Source: Methanoregula sp. (GTDB lineage: Archaea > Halobacteriota > Methanomicrobia > Methanomicrobiales > Methanospirillaceae). Taken from it: 13,341 nucleotides of DNA. Every line of letters begins with the position of its first letter. The stretch's first letter is position 1. The position numbers and the translations under genes are program-made. Below the pieces are notes generated by a model. That model was not told the DNA's origin. It did no database searches and worked only from the letters and a program-made list of their open reading frames with translations. This document shows, piece by piece, positions 1 to 6,793 of the stretch. The stretch covers positions 1,244-14,584 of the forward strand of contig DUHF01000186.1 in NCBI GenBank assembly GCA_013331015.1, given 5' to 3'.

Positions 1-114
1 CCCATCGTAATACAATATGAGATTTTTGTTAGCTTTTCCCATGAAAATTAACTGGATCGGATTAACAAGACATCTCAAATGAAAAGTGTCCGCGATTTTG
101 AATTTTCATGGTTT

Positions 115-141
115 GGGTGTGAACCTGATCGGTTCATGCCC
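115..141 (+). other. Strong 11-bp RNA hairpin
   Basis: GGGTGTGAACC (115-125) and GGTTCATGCCC (131-141) form an 11-pair stem with loop TGATC. The two positions that are not Watson-Crick are tandem U-G and G-U wobbles if the plus strand is transcribed. On the minus strand the same positions become A-C and C-A mismatches. The pairing therefore favours a plus-strand RNA. No long U-run follows (only GTTTCT), so it may be a terminator of a gene left of the window or part of a small RNA. Confidence 0.4.
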
Positions 142-510
142 GTTTCTACAGAGCCAAAAAAATGGCACTTTGCATGCCCGATTTGGAAAATCCGGAATTC
201 CTCAATTACGTTGATGGAGGCGGATGTAAAAAAAACCTCCCTGCCGTGGGACTCCGCTACGTCGTGATGGGCTCAAATTACCGTATCCGTGTGGTAACAA
301 AAAACGTATTCGCCGCGTATCCTCGAGCCGCGCCAGCTGACGCTCTGTCCTGGCCGATTTTTCGTAATACCATACGACTATTGCCCCATCCCATCCCCGC
401 TGCCCCCTGCCGGGTAACTGGTGGCACAGGAGAAGGTTTCCGTTGAATTGCGATGACGGGTTTAAAAAAACCGAAATGCCCCATCCTTCCGGCACATCAC
501 GATCCCCATC

Positions 511-519
511 TTAATTATA
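511..519 (+). promoter_or_regulatory. TATA box of rpiA
   Basis: TTAATTATA is centred about 29 bases before the rpiA ATG at 544, the distance expected between an archaeal TATA box and a transcription start at the initiation codon. There is no Shine-Dalgarno-like sequence between the box and the ATG, so a leaderless message is likely. A second candidate, TTTAAAAAAA at 461-470, would give a leader of about 55 bases. Confidence 0.5.
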
Positions 520-543
520 CCGGTATAGCGAATTATCCCGGTA

Positions 544-1257
544 ATGGACCAGAAGGCACAGGATCTTTCCAAGGCGAAGCGCGCAGCCGGCTATAAGGCT
601 GCAGATATGATAAAAGACGGCATGGTGGTCGGGCTCGGCACCGGCTCGACCGTATATTACATGATCGAGCGGCTTGCAGAACATGTCCGAAACGGTATGC
701 GGGTATCGGCCATCCCCACCTCGTTCCAGACGGCAATCCGGGCGCGGGAGGCAGGTATCCCCCTCACGACCCTTGACGACAACCCGGTCATCGATATTGC
801 TGTCGATGGGGCAGACGAAGTTGACCCGGAACTCCGGCTCATCAAGGGGCGGGGAGCAGCACACCTGCGGGAGAAGTGCGTGGCAGCGGCGGCACGACAG
901 TTCATTGTGGTTGTCGATGATCAAAAAGTGGTCAGGAAACTGGGGGCGCAGGTGCCCGTCGAAGTCATGCCCTTTGCCATCATGCCGGTCATGGCCCGGC
1001 TCCGTGAACTGGAGTGCGAGCCGGTTATCCGTGAAGCCGTGAAAAAAGACGGCCCGGTCATCACCGACAATGGCAATTTTGTGGTTGATTGCAAATTTTC
1101 TTCAATAGGTAATCCGGAAAAACTTGAGGCCGCCATTGCCGCAATCCCGGGTGTTGTCGAGAGCGGGCTCTTCTGCGGGTTTACCAAAAAGACCACCGTG
1201 ATTGTTGGTGGAATAAAAAAATGTACGGTGATTACCTCACCGGATGTAGTCGCGTAA
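544..1257 (+). CDS. rpiA: Ribose-5-phosphate isomerase A
   Basis: RpiA (EC 5.3.1.6) interconverts ribose 5-phosphate and ribulose 5-phosphate in the cytoplasm. In archaea lacking the oxidative pentose phosphate route it supplies ribose for nucleotides. The 237-residue protein has the family length and motifs: GLGTGST at 30-36 (phosphate/substrate loop), DGADEVD at 88-94, and KGRGAA then REK at 101-111. By alignment with the E. coli enzyme, D88, D91, K101 and E110 correspond to its active-site D81, D84, K94 and E103 (constant offset of 7). One oddity is R103 in what is usually a KGGG loop. The start at 544 fits a leaderless transcript from the TATA box at 511-519. The 3' end overlaps the convergent regulator gene by 21 bases. 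The family assignment is secure. Confidence 0.96.
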   Translation: MDQKAQDLSKAKRAAGYKAADMIKDGMVVGLGTGSTVYYMIERLAEHVRNGMRVSAIPTSFQTAIRAREAGIPLTTLDDNPVIDIAVDGADEVDPELRLIKGRGAAHLREKCVAAAARQFIVVVDDQKVVRKLGAQVPVEVMPFAIMPVMARLRELECEPVIREAVKKDGPVITDNGNFVVDCKFSSIGNPEKLEAAIAAIPGVVESGLFCGFTKKTTVIVGGIKKCTVITSPDVVA

Positions 1258-1611
1258 CTTCTGGACAAGGGCGAGCTGGTTGTTCGCCTCTTTCTTCTTC
1301 TCTTTCTCGATGCTGTCCATGATCTCGTGGATCGGCTTAGCAAGCTCGTAGATCTTGACCGGCCGGCCTTTGCTCTCGGCTTTGCTCTCGCGGCTGTTGA
1401 TCCAGTTCTGGTCAATCAGGTAGCGCATGGCGATACTGACTTCGGGCTGGCGGAGATCGGTGCCGCGCTCGATTGCACGGGAGGTTGCTTCAGGAGTGTT
1501 TGCAAGGAAGACCAGCACCTTTGCCACGTTCCGCTTCGTCCCAATCTCGATGAGAAGGTTGGCGAATTCCTCCTCCTTCTCGGTGAAATACATAACATTC
1601 TCGGTTCTCAT
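1237..1611 (-). CDS. Winged-helix transcriptional regulator
   Basis: This 124-residue protein looks like a DNA-binding regulator of the broad ArsR/TrmB/MarR-like winged-helix group. Helices around residues 13-38 (including KRNVAKVLVFLANTPEA) lead into a helix-turn-helix at about 42-68, whose recognition helix (QPEVSIAMRYLIDQ) follows the RGTDLR turn. A charged wing with KGRPVKIYEL lies at about 74-90, and a Lys/Glu-rich C-terminal helix at about 94-122 could dimerise as a coiled coil. No metal-binding cysteines or ligand domain are visible, so the signal it responds to is unknown. The ATG at 1611 is preceded by GGATGTGAT, which resembles an archaeal ribosome binding site; M7 is an alternative start. 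The gene sits downstream of tbp with its own AT-rich promoter region, and its tail overlaps rpiA by 21 bases. It could regulate itself through the direct repeats upstream. Confidence 0.8.
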   Translation of the reverse strand: MRTENVMYFTEKEEEFANLLIEIGTKRNVAKVLVFLANTPEATSRAIERGTDLRQPEVSIAMRYLIDQNWINSRESKAESKGRPVKIYELAKPIHEIMDSIEKEKKKEANNQLALVQKLRDYIR

Positions 1612-1630
1612 ACATCACATCCACAATATT

Positions 1631-1676
1631 TACAATTCGCTATATCCTACAATTATGGCTTTTGCGTATATATAGT
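1631..1676 (-). promoter_or_regulatory. Promoter and direct repeat before the regulator gene
   Basis: On the minus strand a TATATATA-like box lies near 1667-1676, about 60 bases before the regulator's ATG, and would give a leader of roughly 30 bases containing the GGATGTGAT ribosome site. Between box and gene, TACAATT occurs twice on the plus strand (1631-1637 and 1648-1654), 17 bases apart. These repeats lie at or just after the predicted transcription start, a typical place for a repressor. A second TATA-like run lies at 1704-1714. The operator role is inferred. Confidence 0.3.
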
Positions 1677-1748
1677 ATCTCGTATTGCCTTGCAATGACC
1701 CAATGTTATATATGGCAGTATTTTTTTTATCCGGGATTCCGAAAGATT

Positions 1749-1766
1749 GGGGAAAAACAAAGAAAT
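1749..1766 (-). terminator. U-rich terminator after tbp
   Basis: Read on the minus strand, the bases just after the tbp stop (1774-1776) form a T-rich tract, TTTCTTTGTTTTTCCCC. Archaeal transcription commonly ends in such U-rich tracts without needing a hairpin. Confidence 0.4.
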
Positions 1767-1773
1767 TGAGTGT

Positions 1774-2334
1774 CTAAAGGAGTCCCAGGCTGCGCAGGTC
1801 TGAAAGGATCTTGATAACGGCCTTCTTTGCATCCTCCGGCTCCTTGCCCCCTGTTATGATCAGCTTGCCGGAACCAAAGAGGAGAACCACAACTTTGGGG
1901 TTGTCAAGCCGGTACACGAGCCCGGGGAACTGCTCGGGTTCGTACTCGATCCGGTCAAGGTTGAATCCAACGGCAATCTTGTTGAGATTGATGGGTGTTG
2001 CCAAATCCGCAGATGTGACGATATTCTGGATCTTATAGTCGAGTTTCTTGGGGATATCGATCCCCTGCTTGCGCAGGAGCCCGCCAAGAATATTGAGCCC
2101 CTTGCTCAGGCTGTCAATGCTTTTTGCACCGGTAAGGACCACTTTTCCGGATCCAAAGACCAGTGCAGCGATTTTTGGATCCTGCATGCGGAGTACAACA
2201 CCGGGGAACCGTTTCTTGTTGTATTCGGCGTCCTTGATCTTGGATGCCAGCACGGGAAGATCCAGATAATCGGTCACCTTAGCGGAGGCAACGATATTTT
2301 CAATCTTGAGGGAGTCCTCTGGTCTGACCTTCAT
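1774..2334 (-). CDS. tbp: TATA-box-binding protein
   Basis: TBP is the general transcription factor that binds and bends TATA boxes, recruiting TFB and RNA polymerase. The protein is the classic saddle: two imperfect direct repeats, each with an FPG(V/L)(V/Y)R stretch followed by FGSGK and TG. The four phenylalanines expected to insert into the TATA minor groove are visible (F43 and F60 in repeat 1, F136 and F153 in repeat 2, counted from the ATG at 2334). SLKIENIVAS and YKIQNIVTSADL open the repeats. I chose the ATG at 2334 (186 residues) over an in-frame GTG at 2349, because the TATA box at 2357-2367 is only about 13 bases before the GTG but about 28 before the ATG, fitting a leaderless message. 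It follows acs on the same strand after 53 bases but has its own promoter. Confidence 0.96.
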   Translation of the reverse strand: MKVRPEDSLKIENIVASAKVTDYLDLPVLASKIKDAEYNKKRFPGVVLRMQDPKIAALVFGSGKVVLTGAKSIDSLSKGLNILGGLLRKQGIDIPKKLDYKIQNIVTSADLATPINLNKIAVGFNLDRIEYEPEQFPGLVYRLDNPKVVVLLFGSGKLIITGGKEPEDAKKAVIKILSDLRSLGLL

Positions 2335-2356
2335 ATTTATAAATGCCACAAAACAG

Positions 2357-2367
2357 TATTTAAAAAG
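2357..2367 (-). promoter_or_regulatory. TATA box of tbp
   Basis: The minus strand reads CTTTTTAAATAC here, close to the archaeal box-A consensus TTTAAATA. Its centre is about 28 bases before the ATG at 2334. It starts about 20 bases after the acs stop, so its T-run may also serve to end acs transcripts. Confidence 0.55.
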
Positions 2368-2387
2368 ATAGGTTATATGTTCTGTTT

Positions 2388-4280
2388 TTATTCATCAAGG
2401 GTTGAGACATCGCCCGGGTCCATGCCCATCTCTTTTGCCTTGAGCACCCGGCGCATAATCTTGCCACTGCGTGTCTTGGGGAGCGTGGTGACAAACTCGA
2501 TCTCCGAAGGCATCGCTATTGGGCCCAGCGTAATTCTCACATGGTAGAGGAGCTCGTTTTTCAGTTTGTCACTTGGAGTATGATCCACCCGGAGGATGAC
2601 AAATGCCTTGATGATGTTGCCCTTGACCATGTCCGGTTTTCCGATAACAGCCGCTTCCGCAACTGCCTTGTGGGACACGAGTGCGCTCTCCACTTCAGCC
2701 GTCCCGATGTTATGACCGGCAACAACGATCAGGTCGTCCGAACGCCCGAGAACCATGATACAACCGGCCTTGTTCTTCACCGCAAGGTCACCGACCGCAT
2801 AGCAGCCGGGGATGGTGTTCCAGTATTTCCGGTAACGTTCGTCATCGTTGTATACCGTGCGGAGCATGGACGGCCAGGGTTCACGAATTGCAAGGAATCC
2901 GCCCGTGCCCGGGGGAACCGGTTTGCCATCCTTGTCAACAACATCAGCGACGACTCCGGGAATAGCCTTTCCCGCAAAACCCGGGTACATCGGCTCTCCG
3001 AGCATGGTGGTGATCATGTGCATGCCGGTCTCGGTCTGCCACCAGGTATCGAGGATAGGGCACCGGTCCTTTCCGATGACATGATAGTACCACTCAAACG
3101 CTTCAGGATTGAGCGGTTCCCCGACAGATCCAAGGATACGCAGGGTCGAGAGGTTGTACTTGTCCGGCCACTGCTCGCCAAGCTTCATGAACATTCGTAT
3201 AGCCGTAGGGGCGGTATAGAGGATGGTGACCCCGAATTCTTCTACCATGCGCCAGTACACGCCCGGGTCCGGGAAGTCGGGGGTGCTCTCGGTAATAACA
3301 ATGGTTGCACCCAGGGAAAGCGGGCCATAGACCACGTAAGAGTGGCCGGTGATCCATCCGGGGTCGGCAGTACACCAGTACACATCGTTCTCTTTGATGT
3401 CGAAGACATTCTTGGTCGTATAATACGTCCCGACCATGTATCCGCCGCAGGTATGAACAATCCCTTTGGGGGCACCGGTTGATCCGCTGGTGTAAAGGAT
3501 AAAAAGCGGGTCTTCAGCATCCATGACCTCGGGTTCGCACTCGGGCCGGACATCCTTTATCATTTCATAAAAGTCCACCTCCATCTCGCGGTGGATCTCG
3601 ACCGGCTGGTTCTTCTCCCGCCGCAGTACAACGACATGCTCGACACTCGGGGCATTGATGATTGCTTCCTCAATGATATGCTTGAGCGGGATGGACTTGC
3701 CGCGCCGGAAGGTGACATCCGCCGTTATTACGACTTTAGCTGCTGCTCCGGTGATCCTGCTGTTGAGGGCTGCGGCGCCAAATCCGCCAAAAACAACGCT
3801 GTGAACCGCTCCAATCCGTGCACAGGCGAGCATGGATATGATCTGCTCGGGCACCATCGGCATGTAAATGCAGACGCGATCACCTTTGGTAACGCCAAGA
3901 TTCTTAAGGCCGTTTGCCACCCGCATCACCTCGCGGAAGAGCTGGCGGTACGTAAAGATCCGTTCCGTATCGTCCTCCCCGCGCCAGATGAGGGCAACCT
4001 TGTTGCGGCGTGCATTCACCACATGCCGGTCAAGGCAGTTGTACGTGATGTTGGTCTTCCCGTTCAGGAACCAGCGGGCGTAGGGGAAGTTCCACTCCTT
4101 CACCTGAGTGTAGGGGGTGAACCAGTGGAGTTCCCGGGCAATCCGGTCCCAGAACGCGTCCGGATCCCGGGTAAATTCCTCGTACGCTTTTGTGTAATCT
4201 CCCAGCCAGCTGTTCTTCCGGTAGGATGGGTCCGGCGTGTAATGCTTGTCGGTAAATTTTACATCGAAATCTTCGGCCAT
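2388..4280 (-). CDS. acs: Acetyl-CoA synthetase (AMP-forming)
   Basis: Acs (EC 6.2.1.1) converts acetate, ATP and CoA to acetyl-CoA, AMP and PPi through an acetyl-adenylate. In a hydrogenotrophic methanogen this would assimilate acetate. The 630-residue length is slightly under the usual 640-650. Motifs in order: P-loop-like YTSGSTGAPKG at 263-273, GWITGHS at 308-314, GSVGEP at 384-389, DTWWQTETG at 411-419, YAVGD at 494-498, GRSDD at 512-516 and PKTRSGK at 601-607, with K607 as the adenylation lysine that is regulated by acetylation in many Acs enzymes. The small acyl pocket (I310, T311, V386, W414, matching Salmonella numbering) supports acetate as substrate. Two deviations are worth noting: GHN at 522-524 where Acs usually has GHR, and VTFRRGK at 189-195 where a GxRGGK-like stretch is usual. 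The ATG at 4280 fits leaderless transcription from the box at 4301-4308. Confidence 0.93.
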   Translation of the reverse strand: MAEDFDVKFTDKHYTPDPSYRKNSWLGDYTKAYEEFTRDPDAFWDRIARELHWFTPYTQVKEWNFPYARWFLNGKTNITYNCLDRHVVNARRNKVALIWRGEDDTERIFTYRQLFREVMRVANGLKNLGVTKGDRVCIYMPMVPEQIISMLACARIGAVHSVVFGGFGAAALNSRITGAAAKVVITADVTFRRGKSIPLKHIIEEAIINAPSVEHVVVLRREKNQPVEIHREMEVDFYEMIKDVRPECEPEVMDAEDPLFILYTSGSTGAPKGIVHTCGGYMVGTYYTTKNVFDIKENDVYWCTADPGWITGHSYVVYGPLSLGATIVITESTPDFPDPGVYWRMVEEFGVTILYTAPTAIRMFMKLGEQWPDKYNLSTLRILGSVGEPLNPEAFEWYYHVIGKDRCPILDTWWQTETGMHMITTMLGEPMYPGFAGKAIPGVVADVVDKDGKPVPPGTGGFLAIREPWPSMLRTVYNDDERYRKYWNTIPGCYAVGDLAVKNKAGCIMVLGRSDDLIVVAGHNIGTAEVESALVSHKAVAEAAVIGKPDMVKGNIIKAFVILRVDHTPSDKLKNELLYHVRITLGPIAMPSEIEFVTTLPKTRSGKIMRRVLKAKEMGMDPGDVSTLDE

Positions 4281-4295
4281 AAAAAACCCCGATTT

Positions 4296-4315
4296 AACAC
4301 TATTAATAATGTGTT
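4296..4315 (-). promoter_or_regulatory. acs TATA box inside a palindromic operator candidate
   Basis: AACACTATTAATAATGTGTT has perfect 5-base inverted arms (AACAC/GTGTT) around a 10-base core. The core contains TATTAATA (4301-4308), centred about 25 bases before the acs ATG at 4280, so it is the probable TATA box. A dimeric regulator bound to the arms would block TBP. Arms and spacing are directly visible; the operator role is inferred. Confidence 0.4.
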
Positions 4316-4353
4316 TTGGAAATTAAGGGTTGTTGTTTTCCGTTCACAGAAAA

Positions 4354-4550
4354 ACCGTATTTGCTGGGTTATCTGGCAAATATTGATTGCATTTCTATTA
4401 AATGCGGCGCTCCCAGTCTTTTTTTTAAATCAGGGCTTAATTCAGGCATATTTTTTTGGCTTTTTGCGCGCGGGCGATACCGGCCGGCAAATCCGTGCGA
4501 ATACGGTATCGTTTTCCCCCGCACAGGCCCCATAAATTTAAAACCGTATT
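4354..4550. repeat. Three copies of ACCGTATT in the acs-acd intergenic region
   Basis: ACCGTATT occurs at 4354-4361 and 4543-4550 in direct orientation and at 4500-4507 in inverted orientation (AATACGGT). The two direct copies share an 11-base match, AAAACCGTATT. The last copy abuts the predicted acd TATA box. They lie between divergent acs and acd and could be sites for a shared regulator. Only the sequence identity is observed. Confidence 0.35.
4532..4543 (+). promoter_or_regulatory. TATA box of acd
   Basis: ATAAATTTAAAA is the best TATA-like element before acd. It predicts a start near 4566 and a leader of roughly 95 bases that includes the hairpin at 4575-4629 and the ribosome site AGGTG at 4652-4656. 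The longer leader agrees with the presence of a Shine-Dalgarno site, which the leaderless genes here lack. Confidence 0.4.
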
Positions 4551-4574
4551 GCCATGATTGTAGGTAGTTTTCAT

Positions 4575-4629
4575 GGAAGGTACGGGCGGGAACAAAAAGT
4601 CATTTTTTCTAATACGCCCGGCCGCTTCC
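4575..4629 (+). promoter_or_regulatory. Long hairpin in the predicted acd mRNA leader
   Basis: Nested complementary arms can form one extended stem: GGAAG (4575-4579) with CTTCC (4625-4629), CGGGCG (4583-4588) with CGCCCG (4615-4620), and AAAAA (4594-4598) with TTTTT (4603-4607) closing a GTCA loop. The short internal loops are GTA and GCCG, with GGAAC facing TCTAATA further in. The stem ends about 22 bases before the ribosome site of acd. It may be a regulatory leader; no known riboswitch class is recognised. Confidence 0.35.
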
Positions 4630-4660
4630 CGCATATGAGAACTGTTTTCCAGGTGTCCTT

Positions 4661-6724
4661 ATGAAAAATCTCACGTTATCTGAATCTGAAGGGTATGATC
4701 TCCTCAAAGACTATGGTGTACCCGTACCCAAGTACCGGATTGTCATGACTCCCCATGATGCCGCAGAAGCTGCCGAAGTGATCGGCTTTCCGGTTGTCAT
4801 GAAGATCATATCCCCCCAGATCACCCACAAGAGCGATGCCGGGGGAGTTGTTGTGGGTATCGGCAGCAGGGAGGCTGCCGCAGCAGCGTTTGACCGGATT
4901 ATTGTTGGGGCAAAGAACTACCGCAAGGATGCCGAGATTACCGGCGTGATCGTTGAGCAGCAGGCTGAACCCGGTCTTGAGCTGATCATCGGCGGAAAGA
5001 CGGATGCTGCCTTTGGGAAGGTCATAACTTTTGGCATGGGGGGTACCCTGGTCGAACTGATGAAGGACGTCACGCTCCGCATCCTCCCGCTGGATGAAGA
5101 GGTTATCCGCCAGATGATTCGCGAGATCAACGGGTATCCCCTTATCCGTGGATACCGGGGGTCAAAACCCCGTGATGAGGAAGCATTGGTATCAGCGCTC
5201 ATGGCGATCCACCGGTTCTTCCTTGAGAGCGAAAATGTTGCGGAATTCGACATCAACCCGTTACGGTTGTACGAGAATGGCTGTCTTGCGGTTGATGCAC
5301 GGATCATCATCTCGGAAGAACCGGTGAAGACGGAAAGCAAAGACCGTCAGCCGGTTCCTATGGAATATTTCAACCCGCGATCCATTGCAGTCATCGGTGC
5401 CTCGCAGGACTCATCCAAGATGGGGTACGCTGTTATGCACAATCTCCTCCACTTTCCCGGAGAACTGTATCCGGTCAACAACAAGCGATCCGAGATACAG
5501 GGACTCAAAGCATACCCGAATATCACCGCGATTCCGGCACCGGTCGATCTTGCGGTCATAACGGTACCGGCAATGCACGTTCCACGCGTTGTAGAAGAAT
5601 GCGGGCAGAAAAAAGTACCCATGGTGGTTATCATCACGGCCGGTTTCAAGGAGATGGGCGATGACGGAAAAGCTCTCGAAGACCGGATCCGGGAAATTGC
5701 GCAGCGCCACGGTACGCGGATCATCGGCCCGAACTGCCTTGGTATGATCATCCCCCCGCGGGGGATCGACACGACGTATGTTCACCAGACCCCAAATCCC
5801 GGCAACATCGCATTCATCTCCCAGAGCGGGGCCATCATCAACACGGTTGTTGACTGGAGCCTTGCAAACGGGATCGGTTTTTCCAACGTCATCTCGGTCG
5901 GCAACCAGACTGATCTCGATTTCCTCGACTACCTTACGTACGTTAAAAAAGATGAAAAGACCAAGGCCATCATCCTCTACATTGAAGAGATAAATGATGG
6001 TAAGGCATTCATGGACGTGGTCTCAGAAGTTGCAAAGACAAAGCCGGTTGTAGCGATAAAATCCGGTTCATCATCCAAAGGCCAGGCTGCAGCAGCATCC
6101 CATACCGGTTCCCTGTCCGGCTCCTACGATGTCTATATGGAGGCGTTCAGGAGGTCGGGGGTTATTGCGGTTCATACCCTCACGGGTGCATTTCTCGCGG
6201 CACGGATGCTTGCCCATCCGAAAGGATACCCGAGAGGGAAACGGGCAGTTGTTATCACCAATGCCGGCGGGTTCTCGGTTCTCTCATCTGATTATGCTGA
6301 ACGATATGGGGTGGAGATAATCGATCTCCCGCAGGATATCATTGAGGAACTCAATGGATTTTTGCCGGAGTTCTGGAACAAAGGTAACCCCATCGATCTT
6401 CTTGGCGACGCAAACGAGAAGCGGTTTGAGAAGACGTTTGAAGTTCTTGCACGCAACCAGGATCTCTGGGACATGGCATTCATCATCGGTTTCCCAAACC
6501 TGGTCCTGACTTCGGATCACCTTGCAAAGAAGATCCTGAAATTTTCCGAGATGACCGAGAATCGGATCCTTGTCACCCTTCTTGGCGGCGATTCCATGGC
6601 TGCCGGCCGTGAACTTTTAAAAGAACAGAATATCCCCAGTTTCGAAGAACTCGACTTCACGTTCCGGGTCATGGGACGTGTGCTCTGGCAGAAGTACCGG
6701 GTAAAAGCACCGGGACTCCTGTAA
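4661..6724 (+). CDS. Acetyl-CoA synthetase (ADP-forming), fused beta-alpha
   Basis: This 687-residue protein belongs to the NDP-forming acyl-CoA synthetases, which interconvert acetyl-CoA + ADP + Pi and acetate + ATP + CoA. An ATP-grasp (beta-type) domain occupies about 1-220: KIISPQITHKSDAGGV contains H56, matching the second phosphohistidine of the beta subunit, and EFDINPL at 195-201 is the metal-binding end of the ATP-grasp fold. After a charged linker (about 220-235) comes the CoA-binding Rossmann domain (IAVIGAS at 242-248), then ligase subdomains with IGPNCLG, FISQSGA and ASHTGSLSGS, where H481 is the expected catalytic phosphohistidine. The order is beta then alpha; many fused archaeal homologues, such as haloarchaeal ones, are alpha then beta. 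AGGTG (4652-4656) serves as ribosome site. It is divergent from acs. Acetate is the likely substrate, but other acyl groups are possible. Confidence 0.92.
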   Translation: MKNLTLSESEGYDLLKDYGVPVPKYRIVMTPHDAAEAAEVIGFPVVMKIISPQITHKSDAGGVVVGIGSREAAAAAFDRIIVGAKNYRKDAEITGVIVEQQAEPGLELIIGGKTDAAFGKVITFGMGGTLVELMKDVTLRILPLDEEVIRQMIREINGYPLIRGYRGSKPRDEEALVSALMAIHRFFLESENVAEFDINPLRLYENGCLAVDARIIISEEPVKTESKDRQPVPMEYFNPRSIAVIGASQDSSKMGYAVMHNLLHFPGELYPVNNKRSEIQGLKAYPNITAIPAPVDLAVITVPAMHVPRVVEECGQKKVPMVVIITAGFKEMGDDGKALEDRIREIAQRHGTRIIGPNCLGMIIPPRGIDTTYVHQTPNPGNIAFISQSGAIINTVVDWSLANGIGFSNVISVGNQTDLDFLDYLTYVKKDEKTKAIILYIEEINDGKAFMDVVSEVAKTKPVVAIKSGSSSKGQAAAASHTGSLSGSYDVYMEAFRRSGVIAVHTLTGAFLAARMLAHPKGYPRGKRAVVITNAGGFSVLSSDYAERYGVEIIDLPQDIIEELNGFLPEFWNKGNPIDLLGDANEKRFEKTFEVLARNQDLWDMAFIIGFPNLVLTSDHLAKKILKFSEMTENRILVTLLGGDSMAAGRELLKEQNIPSFEELDFTFRVMGRVLWQKYRVKAPGLL

Positions 6725-6771
6725 TCTTTTCTCTCCGTTCAAAAATAGAAGGATAATCTTGCGAATGTATT

Positions 6772-6778
6772 AAAAAAA
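6772..6778 (-). terminator. U-run ending tfs-strand transcripts
   Basis: On the minus strand a run of seven T follows the structured element at 6794-6871, about 100 bases after the tfs stop. It could end tfs transcripts, leaving the element as a 3' untranslated region. On the plus strand the same bases, with TATT before them, can instead be read as a TATA-like box. Confidence 0.35.
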
Positions 6779-6793
6779 GGCTGGTACCTCATT

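Larger units (their letters stand above)
1..543. other. Non-coding stretch upstream of rpiA
   Basis: I see no recognisable gene here on either strand. The short open frames (about 60-97 codons) overlap one another, match no family I know, and do not show the codon pattern of the neighbouring genes. The stretch does hold inverted repeats: a strong hairpin at 115-141, a weaker arrangement in which GGCTC (270-274) can pair with GAGCC (325-329) around an inner TTACC/GGTAA hairpin (278-282 with 293-297), and GGAGG/CCTCC arms near 215-240. A TATA-like TTTAAAAAAA lies at 461-470. The base composition shifts from AT-rich (1-120) to GC-richer (300-450). It could be an RNA-coding or decayed region; I cannot decide. 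Confidence 0.5.

Noticed and set aside
162..446. 94-codon frame (plus) and overlapping minus-strand frames before rpiA
   Set aside because: There is no ribosome site, no family resemblance and mutual overlap. The composition changes within the frame, so I left the region as non-coding.
2541..4535. Two long plus-strand open frames (2541-3482 and 3591-4535, over 310 codons each) opposite acs
   Set aside because: They lie antisense to a full-length Acs with all family motifs, resemble no family, and are the kind of frame that GC-rich coding DNA produces on its complement.
4437..4634. 65-codon minus-strand frame in the acs-acd intergenic region
   Set aside because: It covers the predicted acd promoter and leader hairpin, and its translation is not protein-like.
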